Origin: an uncultured Aquimarina sp.
Lineage (GTDB): Bacteria > Bacteroidota > Bacteroidia > Flavobacteriales > Flavobacteriaceae
Length of the DNA stretch: 64,000 bases
NCBI GenBank assembly: GCA_947497175.1
Contig: CANMFM010000003.1
Coordinates: 186,001 to 250,000, forward strand
Reading direction: 5' to 3'
The position numbers were made by a program, and so were the translations under genes. Positions 33,478 to 43,303 of this stretch are shown one piece after another (positions within the stretch are counted from its first letter, which is position 1; every line of letters begins with the position of its first letter). Below the pieces are notes generated by a model. The model had not been told where the DNA came from and did not search any database. It saw only the letters and a list, made by a program, of their open reading frames with translations.

Positions 33478-35805
33478 TTACTCTGGACTAAAAAATTTGG
33501 GTTTTGTAACAAGAATAATGGCCGGTAATAAAGTCATACTACCAATGAAACTAACAGATACAGCTACAGCAACCAGAAACCCAAATTGACTTAATGGCGG
33601 AACAGAACTCACCATTAATACGCTAAATCCTAAGGCTAACGCTAAAAAATTAAATAGCAAAGCTCGCCCAGCAGACTTATAAAACTCTAGATACGCTTCT
33701 TGTATAGGCAGTCCCTGATCACTGAGTAAAAACTTAAGTCGATCGACCGTATGCACTGCAAAGTCTACACCAATACCTATTGCTATGGCCGCGAACATAG
33801 AAGTCCCAACAGCTAACCATATATCCAGGATACCCATTACCGTATAAATAAATAGTACCGAGATTGATACCGGAATTATAGTTAGCAAGCCGGCAGATAT
33901 CGACCTGAAACTAAGACTACTAAATATTAAAACCACTAATAAAGCCAATCCAGCACCCAAAAAATGGTTAAAACCTAGCCGATTTATCCAATACGCATCC
34001 ACAGTAACCTTACCAGTTGTCGTAGCTTGAATCGAATCACTATTAAAATGATGTTCTATATACTTATTAATTGAATCAACAACTGGTTTTTCATATTTGT
34101 ATTCTCCTGTATCTAATCTTAATCTAATATTTGCTAAGCGATAATCATAATCTACATAATTATCAAAGTCGGTAGGGTCACCACTTGCAGAGTACAACAA
34201 GAAATACTGAGCAACCAAATCTCTGTCGCTTGGTATTATATAATAATCTGTATTGTTTTCATTCAGAGATTGATTCATTTTTTTAAGAAAATCTACAATA
34301 GAAACACTTCCTTTTACATGAGGTAGAGTTTCTGCATACGTTTGCAAAGCTTGCATTTTCTTTAGATTTTCTGGTTCAAAAATATCTTCATTTTCAGGTG
34401 TTTCAATAAATATATCTAAATAAGAAGTCCCATCGGTTTTTAAGTTGATTAAAGCATCTGCTTTTACAATTGGTTCGTCTGATTGGAAGTTCTTAATCCT
34501 ATCTTCATTGATTTCTAAATGCGAGGCTCCATTAATTCCTAGTCCAATTATCACTACTGCCATAGCCAAAATGAATTTTGGATATTTAACAACAAACTTC
34601 CCAACCAATTCCATAAGTTTCCCGAAGCGATCCACTTTTTGATCGACTTTGTAGGCTCTACTCGTTTGTGGTTTCAGAAGCATCAATGCCGATGGAATAA
34701 AGAAAATCGCATATACTAGCGCAGCAAAAACTCCCAATGCTCCAAACAATCCAAAATACGTCATGGGCGGCATATACGAAGAAACCGAGACCGCCAAAAA
34801 ACCTGCAATTGTGGTAACAGAAGTTATAGTTATTGGTCTCCACATATTGGACATCGTATACAACACCAATTCTCTTTGCGAAAAGTTGGGATGCTTTGCC
34901 GCCGCCTCATAATATTCACCCAGAATATGAATCCCATCAGCCACTGCAATAGAAATAAGTACCACTGGCAGTCCATTGGTTATTACGAAAAAGTCTACTC
35001 CAAATCCCGCCATTGCACCTAAAGCGATTCCCACTGAAGCCAACACCATGATATTTGGTAAGACTACACCTCTAACCCTTCTGTAAGCAAAAATTAAAAT
35101 TATGGAAATGACGATCGCTGCAAATGGATTTGTTTTCATTGCATCTTCATCTATATATTTAATCAAATATCCACTTACGGCACCTTCACCGGCCAGATAG
35201 AGTTTCTCATCATAAGATTTGTATTGTTCTAATAAAGTCATTATACTTTTATATACCTCATGTTGCCTTTTACCATAACTATCCAACATTTCAGCCAATA
35301 TAAGTGTAGTAGTTTGATCCTTAGAGACTAAACTTCCTTGATATAGCTCAAAATCTTCTATTGCTGATTTAACCTTTAAAGCTTTATCGTCTGATAAATC
35401 ATCTAATTCATAAAATGGATCAACCTGTAGACCATCATAAGTCCCTACAATATTATTTTCGGTCCAAAGACTTGTAATTTGATCTGGGTCTACCCCTGGA
35501 ACAGTTTTTAACTGCTCACTCAGTTTTTGAACTAAATCAAGAGTTTTCTTATTAAATATCCCCTCCTCATTAACAACTGCAATAACCATGGGATCCTTTA
35601 ATCCAAATGTTTCTTTTGTCTTATTTCTAAAAGTCAAAACAGGATCATCCTTTGGTAAAAATGCATCATAGCTGGTATCTTTTGTCATTTTGGGTATAAA
35701 CAAGGCCACACCAGTCATGACAATTATGCTAAGCAGAAGAATAATTTTATACTTGGAAGTAACATATTTGAAAAAATTTGTAGCCTTTTGATTTTCGTTT
35801 TTCAT
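33478..35805 (-). CDS. MMPL/RND-superfamily lipid transporter
   Basis: A 775-residue inner-membrane transporter of the RND/MMPL (HpnN-like) type. An N-terminal helix (IILLLSIIVMTGVALFIP) is followed by a periplasmic domain containing YDAFLPKDDPVL. Then come two six-helix groups, residues about 230-420 and 605-765, the second with GVDFAVHTVDRL. The first group has a sterol-sensing-like region (VVLISIAVADGIHILGEYY), whose Asp is typical of the proton relay. Transport of hydrophobic lipids or drugs is known for the family. The operon context (LolA-like protein, DUF1302 barrel) argues for envelope lipid export. Confidence 0.92.
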   Translation of the reverse strand: MKNENQKATNFFKYVTSKYKIILLLSIIVMTGVALFIPKMTKDTSYDAFLPKDDPVLTFRNKTKETFGLKDPMVIAVVNEEGIFNKKTLDLVQKLSEQLKTVPGVDPDQITSLWTENNIVGTYDGLQVDPFYELDDLSDDKALKVKSAIEDFELYQGSLVSKDQTTTLILAEMLDSYGKRQHEVYKSIMTLLEQYKSYDEKLYLAGEGAVSGYLIKYIDEDAMKTNPFAAIVISIILIFAYRRVRGVVLPNIMVLASVGIALGAMAGFGVDFFVITNGLPVVLISIAVADGIHILGEYYEAAAKHPNFSQRELVLYTMSNMWRPITITSVTTIAGFLAVSVSSYMPPMTYFGLFGALGVFAALVYAIFFIPSALMLLKPQTSRAYKVDQKVDRFGKLMELVGKFVVKYPKFILAMAVVIIGLGINGASHLEINEDRIKNFQSDEPIVKADALINLKTDGTSYLDIFIETPENEDIFEPENLKKMQALQTYAETLPHVKGSVSIVDFLKKMNQSLNENNTDYYIIPSDRDLVAQYFLLYSASGDPTDFDNYVDYDYRLANIRLRLDTGEYKYEKPVVDSINKYIEHHFNSDSIQATTTGKVTVDAYWINRLGFNHFLGAGLALLVVLIFSSLSFRSISAGLLTIIPVSISVLFIYTVMGILDIWLAVGTSMFAAIAIGIGVDFAVHTVDRLKFLLSDQGLPIQEAYLEFYKSAGRALLFNFLALALGFSVLMVSSVPPLSQFGFLVAVAVSVSFIGSMTLLPAIILVTKPKFFSPE

Positions 35806-35810
35806 AGTTC

Positions 35811-36614
35811 TTAGTTTTTCAATGTATTTCTTAGTACTTTTTTAAATACAGTTCCAAAAGAGGCAGTATTAAGGTTTCTGGTAAACAAAAACTTACCGCT
35901 CCAGTAAAGAAATTTGTTTATAAATCCTGGAATTGTCAATTGTTTATCACCTAAAGCTTTTAAGGCCCTTTGCGCTACAAACTCAGGTTCTAATGGTTTA
36001 AAGGGTGTACCGCTGAACTCATAAACACTTGCCAAATTTGTATTTGTAAAACCCGGTGTCACCGCCAAGACATCGACATTATGCTTTTTGAACTCTGCTG
36101 CAATTCCTTCAGAAAAAATTAGATTAAAAGATTTGGTAGCCGCATAGTTTGCTATGTAAGGCACCCCTTGAAAAGCAACGATTGATGACATATTTATGAT
36201 GCCTCCTTTTTTTTGTTCTATCATTTTTGCCCCAAAGTGATGCGTTAATAGTAGTGGTGCTTTTACATTTAAATTTATAGTTTGTAAATGCTCTTGAGGA
36301 TTAATTCTTAAAAAATGATTAGAATCTTCACGGCCAGCATTATTTATCAATAAACCGATCTGCATATCCTGGGTCATATTGATGATTTGTTGAATAGCCT
36401 CTTCAGATGTTAAGTCTGCAATTATAACTTTTACATCTATGTTATAATTTGCAGTAATCTCAGTTTTAAGAAGCTTAAGTCTTTGCGCATTACGAGCTAC
36501 TATTATGACATTCAAGCCTCTTGAGGCGACCTGAAGTGCATATTCTCTTCCTATTCCCACTGAAGCTCCCGTAATCAAAGCCCACGGCCCATATTTGTTA
36601 ATAAAAGTTTTCAT
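35811..36614 (-). CDS. Short-chain dehydrogenase/reductase
   Basis: A 267-residue classical SDR. The cofactor motif is TGASVGIGREYALQ (TGxxxGIG, residues about 14-27), the NNAG motif is INNAGRED (about 90-97) and the catalytic Tyr-Lys lies in YAATKSF (Tyr about 155, Lys about 159) with Ser in MSSIVAF. The C-terminal extension (LEPEFVAQRALKALGDKQLT) resembles fatty-acid or ketosphinganine-type reductases. It is the first gene of the MMPL operon, with the next start 5 nt away. The likely reaction is reduction of a keto lipid with NAD(P)H. A palindromic MarR-type operator lies in its promoter. Confidence 0.9.
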   Translation of the reverse strand: MKTFINKYGPWALITGASVGIGREYALQVASRGLNVIIVARNAQRLKLLKTEITANYNIDVKVIIADLTSEEAIQQIINMTQDMQIGLLINNAGREDSNHFLRINPQEHLQTINLNVKAPLLLTHHFGAKMIEQKKGGIINMSSIVAFQGVPYIANYAATKSFNLIFSEGIAAEFKKHNVDVLAVTPGFTNTNLASVYEFSGTPFKPLEPEFVAQRALKALGDKQLTIPGFINKFLYWSGKFLFTRNLNTASFGTVFKKVLRNTLKN

Positions 36615-36627
36615 ATTTTGAATTTAT

Positions 36628-36641
36628 GTTGTATATACAAC
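36628..36641 (-). promoter_or_regulatory. Predicted MarR operator upstream of the SDR/MMPL operon
   Basis: A perfect 14-bp palindrome, GTTGTATATACAAC, lies 14 bp before the SDR start codon. TAAATTCA, a weak -7 box, directly follows it on the minus strand. A near-identical palindrome precedes the MarR gene itself. Confidence 0.65.
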
Positions 36642-36782
36642 TTTAATACTAAATTTTTTATTCTTAGATAACTAAACTACACCATACATACAGTATTCTA
36701 TTTTATTAATTATTAAAACATTGGTGTTCTTCATATGCTGGTTTTAAACTTTGTTATTCAACTTAATTGTTTGCCATATTAC

Positions 36783-37184
36783 TTATTTCAATCTTTCTTC
36801 TAGAGAAACTAGATCCTGTAACCCTTCATCATCAAGTTTTTCGACTAATTTATCCATTATTGATTCCCATACTGGTACTATTTGCTCTAACAAATCAGTT
36901 CCTTTTTCAGATAAGGAGATAACCGGATGATAATCCGTTGTCTTTGTAACAATTTGTCTTTTCTCTAGCAATTTTACATTTCTACTAACAGTTGATCTTT
37001 CTAAAAATAAGATCTCCCCTATTTTACCTTGTTCGGCGTCACCCAGTTTTGACAATACAAAAAGAATACTTAATTGATTTTCTGTAATTTCAAATTGTTT
37101 GAGTTTTGATCTAAACTCATTATCGACTATACGAGACAAACATCGCAATCTATTACCGATACAAAAATCTAAATCAAATTTCAT
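36783..37184 (-). CDS. MarR-family transcriptional repressor
   Basis: A 133-residue winged-helix protein. Recognition features are NQLSILFVLSKLGDAEQGK, IGEILFLERSTVSRNVKLL (helix-turn-helix, about residues 55-75), the basic wing KRQIVTKTTDYHPVISLSEK and the terminal helices that form the dimer. It lies upstream of the SDR/MMPL operon on the same strand, with about 170 bp between. The GTTGyATATACAAC palindrome occurs in front of both its own gene and the operon, so autoregulation and operon control are likely. The ligand is unknown but is probably a hydrophobic compound handled by the operon. Confidence 0.9.
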   Translation of the reverse strand: MKFDLDFCIGNRLRCLSRIVDNEFRSKLKQFEITENQLSILFVLSKLGDAEQGKIGEILFLERSTVSRNVKLLEKRQIVTKTTDYHPVISLSEKGTDLLEQIVPVWESIMDKLVEKLDDEGLQDLVSLEERLK

Positions 37185-37205
37185 AGGCGCACATCTTTAA
37201 GACTA

Positions 37206-37237
37206 CAAACATATAACAATAATGTTGCATATACAAC
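37206..37237 (-). promoter_or_regulatory. Promoter and MarR operator of the MarR gene
   Basis: GTTGCATATACAAC (37224-37237) differs from the operator at 36628 by one base. Downstream on the minus strand TATGTTTG (37206-37213) is a full match to TAnnTTTG. Repressor bound at the palindrome would cover the upstream promoter element. Confidence 0.7.
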
Positions 37238-37296
37238 ACTTTAATGATTTTTTTGAGTTTTATCAAGCTACTCTGTATATGTACACAATATAAAAA

Positions 37297-37322
37297 ACCT
37301 CATTTTATTTCTAAAATGAGGT
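37297..37322 (-). terminator. Hairpin terminator
   Basis: ACCTCATTTT (37297-37306) pairs with AAAATGAGGT (37313-37322) around ATTTCT. On the minus strand it is followed by TTTTTTA. It ends transcription coming from the 37488-38033 remnant before the MarR promoter. Confidence 0.75.
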
Positions 37323-37487
37323 AACTCACACAAATTAATTATTACGCTTTCTCAGCAAAGCTGATATAACAATTAATTGAAACAAAAACTACTAACAAAA
37401 TTAATCAAAACCGATGTACAATAATTGTTCAAAAAGGATTATGTCTTATTCCAAAAGCATTTACAATCAATTTGTAATATTAATCTC

Positions 37488-38033
37488 CTAATCCCATAAA
37501 AAAGGATGAGCTTCCTTATTTTTATTTGATAATTCATTTACTGGTTTATTCACAAACCAACTAAGGTCAAAACCAAATTTTCCAGGAGGATACGCGGCTG
37601 CGGTATCCTTTACAAAATTTAGGCCAACGCTACTTATCAAACCATTAGTGCCTAATACCCAAGATGATTGATTTACCATCAAGATCATTGACAATATATC
37701 AGAATTTAGATCCAGTCTTTGTGCTAAAAACGGTTTGATCTTCACAAAAACTTCTTGAACATTGGCAATAGTAATAAAATTTACATCTGATACATGTTCG
37801 ACAGATTTTGTGGCGTCTTTTAGCCTTCGAGATGCCCAACCAACCCTAACAGGATATCCTTTTCAGATGTCTTTTATTAATTGCTGCTTAGTACCATAAA
37901 CTGGAGTCCCGTTTTTATCATTTCTAAAAACTAATTACCAATCTGAACAATTAATGTCAGCGTTATTTATTTTAGATTTTTTACAGGATAAAATAACAGA
38001 ACCTAGAGATAATATGATAAGTAGTTTCTTCAT
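37488..38033 (-). pseudogene. Lipoprotein gene with two in-frame stops
   Basis: An ATG at 38033 opens MKKLLIILSLGSVILSCKKS, a type II signal peptide with lipobox LSC. The same frame runs to 37488 (182 codons), but it holds a TAA in NCSDW*LVFRN and a TGA in LIKDI*KGYPVRVGWA. Between and after the stops the sequence reads as normal protein (VEHVSDVNFITIANVQEVF, AAYPPGKFGFDLSWFVNK). The family was not recognised. Both stops look like single-base changes in an otherwise intact frame. Confidence 0.75.
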
Positions 38034-38153
38034 TTTTAATATGTTTATGTTAATATGGTTAAAACAATCTTTTATAAAAAAACACCTAAATACGTTTGAG
38101 TATATCATTCTTTTTCATTAAAATTCACTCTTCAAGACTTCAAATATTCCAAG

Positions 38154-38672
38154 CTAGTTTCGAGATTCTACATCAATTCCTTCTGTTTGCCTTTTTTTAT
38201 GTAACTCAAACACATATTTTAATGTTTCAGGTTGCCCGTTCTCTTTAAGATTCCAATCAATTTTGAGAATACTATTTTCTTCAGCAAACATTGTTGGCTC
38301 GTCTACCGCATGAATTTGCATAGTAATAATAGAACCACCCTCTAAAAATGGTTTTAGATCTTTTTCTACCCTATGTATTTGTAATACGATTTCATTAAAT
38401 CCTTCTTTAATAAAACCTCTTTTTTTATTTAATCTAATACTTGTTATTGATTGTCTGCCATCATTAAAATCCGCAAGTTTATCCTTATTAAAAAAAATAC
38501 TAAAATCAACTCCTGCATTTCGGTTAACCACTAGTGCATAGTGCTTAAAAGGTCCTTTGTCATTAGAAACCAGTTCGATCGTTTTCATTTCTTTTTCTTT
38601 TTCATAAATCATTTGCCCCATTAGGTTCGCTGTCACCCAAAAGAATAAAAAAAGCAATACTAATTTTGTCAT
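38154..38672 (-). CDS. Hypothetical secreted protein, 172 aa
   Basis: A protein with signal peptide (LVLLFLFFWVTANLMGQ, probable cleavage after the Gly). The mature part is polar and beta-rich, with KHYALVVNRNAGVDFSIFFN and GGSIITMQIHAVDEPTMFAE. I see no enzyme motif and no lipobox, and do not recognise a family. It is probably periplasmic. It is flanked by two degraded genes on the same strand. Confidence 0.65.
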   Translation of the reverse strand: MTKLVLLFLFFWVTANLMGQMIYEKEKEMKTIELVSNDKGPFKHYALVVNRNAGVDFSIFFNKDKLADFNDGRQSITSIRLNKKRGFIKEGFNEIVLQIHRVEKDLKPFLEGGSIITMQIHAVDEPTMFAEENSILKIDWNLKENGQPETLKYVFELHKKRQTEGIDVESRN

Positions 38673-38781
38673 ATTATATCTTAAATTTTATAAATTTTGA
38701 AGAATTTGATGTTTCTGTCCTAATCTTTTTTTTGAATAACCCAATGTCATTTTAATTGTAAATAGAAAGTTGAAACTTTTC

Positions 38782-39448
38782 TTATTGCTTTAAAGTGGTT
38801 ACATGAATCGGCCAATGGCTATGCTCCTTTATAAAAATATGAAGGGGACTAACTCTCTTCATTTCCAATTCTTCAGAATCTAATTCTTTTAAGAATAACC
38901 CTCTTAAAGCGTCCACAATTTTTATATAAAAGAGGTTTTGATAAATATTTTCTAAACGACCTAAATCGGAACCTTCCGGATCATAAAATTCTTCAGTACT
39001 TCCTACCTCCAACCGAGGATAAAACTCTAGATTAAATCTGTTCAATACAGCGCCAATACAAAAAATATTATACCCAACTCCTTCCTCCAAAAGACCCGAC
39101 AGCTTTGGATCAACCTCTAACCCTGGAACTTCGTCAAATAAATCAGTACTTGCTAATTTACCATCAAACTCACAATCTGTATATTCTGAAACTGATTCTA
39201 CCCAAACATCTTCTTCGTCTCCAGAATCATAAAACTAAAAAACGATTGCTTTTATTCTATCATCCAACAACAAATCTAAATTTTCTACTGCCGGTTTGAA
39301 TTACTCATATTTGACTATCAATTATATCTAAAGCCCCATAAACCTCTTCTGGGTTCACAAACAACTCCCCACGTACATCCGTATAAAAATTCTTGATATA
39401 ATTTTTTAGCGCCCTTTTTCTATTTTCGATTCTTGTAACTTCAACCAT
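38782..39448 (-). pseudogene. Hypothetical acidic protein, frameshift plus nonsense
   Basis: ATG 39448 opens MVEVTRIENRKRALKNYIKN and the first 46 codons end at a stop near 39309. A frameshift joins them to FKPAVENLDLLLDDRIKAIV, which passes one more stop (TAG) into FYDSGDEEDVWVESVSEYTD and then runs to 38782 through VLNRFNLEFYPRLEV. The protein is very acidic and lacks a signal peptide. The later part alone would start at an internal ATG (MEEGVGYNIF), which is unlikely to be functional. Confidence 0.6.
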
Positions 39449-39618
39449 ATCCTACAACGTATCACTCATCCTTAGAAAACATAAAATGCAATTTCTTAAG
39501 AAAATTGCGAGCTTTATTGTTTGAAAAGGATTAACTAATGTTCTAAAAGTTTTGTTTATAATTAGAGGTAATTAATAAACCAATTTAAGCAACTTAAGTA
39601 AAGTAACTTATTGATGTT

Positions 39619-40770
39619 TTATTTCTTTGTAAGAAGAACATAAATCCCCGAATTCGAATATAACATTTCGTTATTGCCAAACTTATTTATATACACAAAA
39701 GTCAACATATCTCTCTTGTTGCTATGAGAAAGCACCGAGATGTATGGCGTATATCCCCAAGTTTTATCTTGATCTTTAAACGCGTATGATTTAAAATGTA
39801 ATATATCGTCGTTATCTGGGTTGAGTTTCAATCTGAAGTATCCTATCCCCTCCCAACCAGGTCTTTTAGACCCGTAAGGATTAAAGCTATTGATTTTTCT
39901 TTTTTTTGTTCTTTGGAAATACTGGAGATATAATGGATTTGAAGGGTCTGTCCAACGATAAGGTTTCTGAATAGATTCATTCTGAGTTATACTTTTTAAC
40001 CTTAAAAACCTTTTCTCATACGAATCTAAATATGGCAACAATTTGATACTATTCAATGATATTTTTTGCTCTTCCCATTCCCAGGCTTCCTTTGAATTAT
40101 ATAGCTGCGTTGATTTTAACACACTCCAATTTCCAGAAAAGTAAATATAAAACCTGATAATCCCTTCACCATCCATACCTAAAGTATATCCCACATTAAC
40201 AATATCTGAATTTTTTAGAATGTTGATTAATTCTTCTTTAGATAAAGCATCTCCATCTACAATACTTTTGTACCGTTTTTTTTTTGTATCGCCTGTATTT
40301 ACCCAATCTATAAAGTGATCATCATTAAAAATAACACCAGAATCATGAAGGTTATCTAAAGAATGTTGCTCGACCAACTTAAGAGAATCGACTATTTTTC
40401 CATCGCTATTCACCTTATACAATATTGGATATTCATTCTCTTCGTAATAACCCTGTTCTTCATAGTCGTTAATATAATAGGTCAAATGTGTAATCAACAC
40501 ATAAGTTTCCGTCTTCAAATCATACCATATCCCTTTTAAAGAAATTTTACCATCTATTTCTGCAGCTCCCAACCAATTATCCAGTATTTTTAAAACTTCA
40601 ATCTTTGATGCAATATTTGACTCATCTGAAAGATATTTATACGTTTTGTAATCTTCCGATAACACAACTCTATCCTGGAAACCAATCAATTTACTAAAAT
40701 ATTGACCAAACAATATAATAACCACTATCAAAACTACCAATCCTATCACCCAAATCATATTATTCTTCAT
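39619..40770 (-). CDS. Membrane-anchored hypothetical protein, 383 aa
   Basis: One N-terminal membrane helix (MIWVIGLVVLIVVIILFGQY) anchors a mostly extracytoplasmic polar chain. The chain has many Tyr and Trp residues and repeated aromatic strands (LKGIWYDLKTETYVLITHLT, TWGYTPYISVLSHSNKRDML). No family is recognised. It stands divergent from the histidine kinase gene at 41162, with about 390 bp between, so the two may share a regulatory region. Confidence 0.65.
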   Translation of the reverse strand: MKNNMIWVIGLVVLIVVIILFGQYFSKLIGFQDRVVLSEDYKTYKYLSDESNIASKIEVLKILDNWLGAAEIDGKISLKGIWYDLKTETYVLITHLTYYINDYEEQGYYEENEYPILYKVNSDGKIVDSLKLVEQHSLDNLHDSGVIFNDDHFIDWVNTGDTKKKRYKSIVDGDALSKEELINILKNSDIVNVGYTLGMDGEGIIRFYIYFSGNWSVLKSTQLYNSKEAWEWEEQKISLNSIKLLPYLDSYEKRFLRLKSITQNESIQKPYRWTDPSNPLYLQYFQRTKKRKINSFNPYGSKRPGWEGIGYFRLKLNPDNDDILHFKSYAFKDQDKTWGYTPYISVLSHSNKRDMLTFVYINKFGNNEMLYSNSGIYVLLTKK

Positions 40771-41161
40771 AAACTAAAAAGTTGATTTCAATCTCATTAC
40801 AACTACTAATCTTTGCTAAAAAACAAATACATTAAAATTCACTAAATTCTTAAATTAAAAGAACAATAACATGTTCAAAAAGGATAAAATATTATTCCAA
40901 AAGAAACAGATGCCAAAAAATTATTTTTATGATTGACAATATAGTTTAATTAGTTTTTTTACTGTATTTTAGTCTATTGAGTTACATAAAACATCTTTAA
41001 GGCTGAGCATTAATTTTGGTTCTGCACATCAATATAATCACACACTTTGATCTTAAAAAGTTAGGCTGAACAAGTAAAACATCTACTGTAAATTTTATTT
41101 TTTTAATTCAAATAATTGAAATATTATTTTACGATTTAGTACAAGAACCAATTAACAGATT
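40771..41161. other. Divergent promoter region
   Basis: About 390 bp between the 39619-40770 gene (minus) and the histidine kinase (plus). It contains A+T-rich sequence with TTG-TAnnTTTG-like pieces but no copy of the shared promoter element and no RNA gene that I can see. Confidence 0.5.
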
Positions 41162-43303
41162 ATGAAAAAAGGCAGAAAACATCTCTTAATAATACTCTTA
41201 CTTTTTTTCAATACTGCGTTGTCGCAATTTGATTATAAAAACACACCGCTCTATAAAGAATTAACCTTAGAACACAAGGAGAAAACATTAATGAATAACG
41301 CATTTGATTTGTTTAACAAGGACCAACTTGAAGAAGCCTATGAAATGACTCATAAACTAAAAAAAAGCTTTAAGACAAATTATGGTATTGGAGATGCTAA
41401 CCTTTTACTTTCACAATATTTTAAAAATAAAACTTTGGCAGACTCCTCTATCTATTATGCCAAACTATCACTAAAATACAACAGACTAAATAATGATTCC
41501 TTAGAAACCAGAAGACGATCACTAGCTTACAACATCTTAGGAATCAACTATAAAAACAAAGGTTTGCTGGAAGAAAGTAAAAAGTGGCATTTACAAGGAA
41601 TAGAAGAGTCCAGAAAATATAATGAAAAAAAACTGTATTACACCAATACTCATGGACTAGCAATGGTCTATAATGATGCAAAAGATTTCCCAAACTCTTT
41701 GGAATTATTTAAAAAATGCCTTGAATATGAAAAAGATAAACAAATTATTTACGCCAGTTATATAAATATTGGAACTATCTATTCTGAGATGGAAAACTAC
41801 GAATTGGCTAATAAGTACTTTAAACGAGGCTTAAAATTGAGTAAAAAAGATAAGAGTTATAACGCCTTAGCCGTGATTTTACTCAATCTGGCTATTAATG
41901 CACAAATGCAGAATCAGCTAGATGAAGCAATTAAACGTTATAAAGAAGTAATTACGTTGGCGGATAAACATGATTTGAACCGTATCGGACTTATGGCTAG
42001 AATAAATATTGGAAGTGTTTATATTGAATCGAAAAAATATGAAGAAGCCGAAATCATCTATGCAACTTCTTTACATCATGCCCAAAATTCCGGAATGTTG
42101 AGTATTCAGCTAAACATTTTTGACAATTTAAAGGAAATTGCCCTAAGACAAAATGACTACAAAAAAGCTTTAGGATTTATGTCTGATTATTTTAAGACTA
42201 AGGACTCTATAACCGAACTTCAAAAGAACAAAGAAATAAATGAACTCGAAGTAAAGTATAAAACTTTTCAAAAAGAGAAGGAAATAAAATTATTACAAAT
42301 AGAGAACACCAACAGAAAATTAGAACTAACGAACCAAGAAGAAGCTTTTAAAAACCTAAAGCTACAGCAAGAAATAGAACAAAAGGAAAGCCAAAACAAA
42401 GTTTTAGCTTTTCAAAATGCTTCTGAAAAAAAGAATGCTGAAATCGTACTATTAAAAAAAGAGCAAGAGTTACAAGAAGAAAAACTAGCTCGTCAAAAGA
42501 GCATGAAAAATATAATTTTATACTCATTTCTTATTATACTAATACCAATTATTGGTTTATTAATAAATTATTATCAAAGATTAATAGCACAAAGTAAATT
42601 AAATAAAAAACAAAAGGAGATAAATCATCAAAAGATAGAGACTCTATTAAAAGACCAACAATTAGAAGTTATTAAAGCTAGTATAATAGGTACAGATAAA
42701 GAAAGGAAACGAATTTCACAAGAACTACATGATAGTATAGGAGGAAACCTTGCTGCCATTAAGCTTCAATTAAACAATTTAACCATTAATGGTAAAGATT
42801 CTCTAAAAAAAGTAAATGACCAAATAGACGACACGTACCAACAGGTAAGAAACTTATCTCATAATCTTATCCCTAAAAAGTTTACCATAAATCACTTTTG
42901 TGACGTACTCGAGGAGTACTTAAACAATCTTGGTAATGCTAGTAATATAACCACTATATTTTCTGTATACCCAAGAAGAAAAATAAACGCTATTAGTAGA
43001 GAGCAACAGGTAGAAATCTTTAAAATAATTCAAGAATTGATAACCAATACGATCAAACATGCAGAAGCCAATGTTATGGATCTGCAAATTAATTTGATAG
43101 ATGAAAGTCTTAATATTCTTTTTGAAGATAACGGAATAGGATTTGACCCAGAGAATATTAAAGATGGATTAGGGTTTACCAACATACAAAACAGACTACA
43201 AAAACTATCAGGCATATTGACTATTGACTCAAGAATAGAAAGAGGAACTTTAATTAATATAGAAATTGCTAAAATAAAAAAAACCGCTTATTATGAAATA
43301 TAG
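41162..43303 (+). CDS. Periplasmic-TPR sensor histidine kinase (HisKA_3)
   Basis: A 713-residue kinase. Residues 1-21 are a signal peptide (HLLIILLLFFNTALSQ). Residues about 50-345 hold tetratricopeptide repeats (SYINIGTIYSEMENYELANK and similar). A coiled coil of Glu and Lys follows to about 445, then one membrane helix (IILYSFLIILIPIIGLLINY). Residues about 505-575 are HisKA_3 with the phospho-His in ISQELHDSIGGNLA, and about 620-705 are the ATPase (NTIKHAEA, EDNGIGFDPENI). The TPRs lie outside the membrane and could bind a peptide. It overlaps the regulator gene by 11 nt. Confidence 0.92.
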   Translation: MKKGRKHLLIILLLFFNTALSQFDYKNTPLYKELTLEHKEKTLMNNAFDLFNKDQLEEAYEMTHKLKKSFKTNYGIGDANLLLSQYFKNKTLADSSIYYAKLSLKYNRLNNDSLETRRRSLAYNILGINYKNKGLLEESKKWHLQGIEESRKYNEKKLYYTNTHGLAMVYNDAKDFPNSLELFKKCLEYEKDKQIIYASYINIGTIYSEMENYELANKYFKRGLKLSKKDKSYNALAVILLNLAINAQMQNQLDEAIKRYKEVITLADKHDLNRIGLMARINIGSVYIESKKYEEAEIIYATSLHHAQNSGMLSIQLNIFDNLKEIALRQNDYKKALGFMSDYFKTKDSITELQKNKEINELEVKYKTFQKEKEIKLLQIENTNRKLELTNQEEAFKNLKLQQEIEQKESQNKVLAFQNASEKKNAEIVLLKKEQELQEEKLARQKSMKNIILYSFLIILIPIIGLLINYYQRLIAQSKLNKKQKEINHQKIETLLKDQQLEVIKASIIGTDKERKRISQELHDSIGGNLAAIKLQLNNLTINGKDSLKKVNDQIDDTYQQVRNLSHNLIPKKFTINHFCDVLEEYLNNLGNASNITTIFSVYPRRKINAISREQQVEIFKIIQELITNTIKHAEANVMDLQINLIDESLNILFEDNGIGFDPENIKDGLGFTNIQNRLQKLSGILTIDSRIERGTLINIEIAKIKKTAYYEI

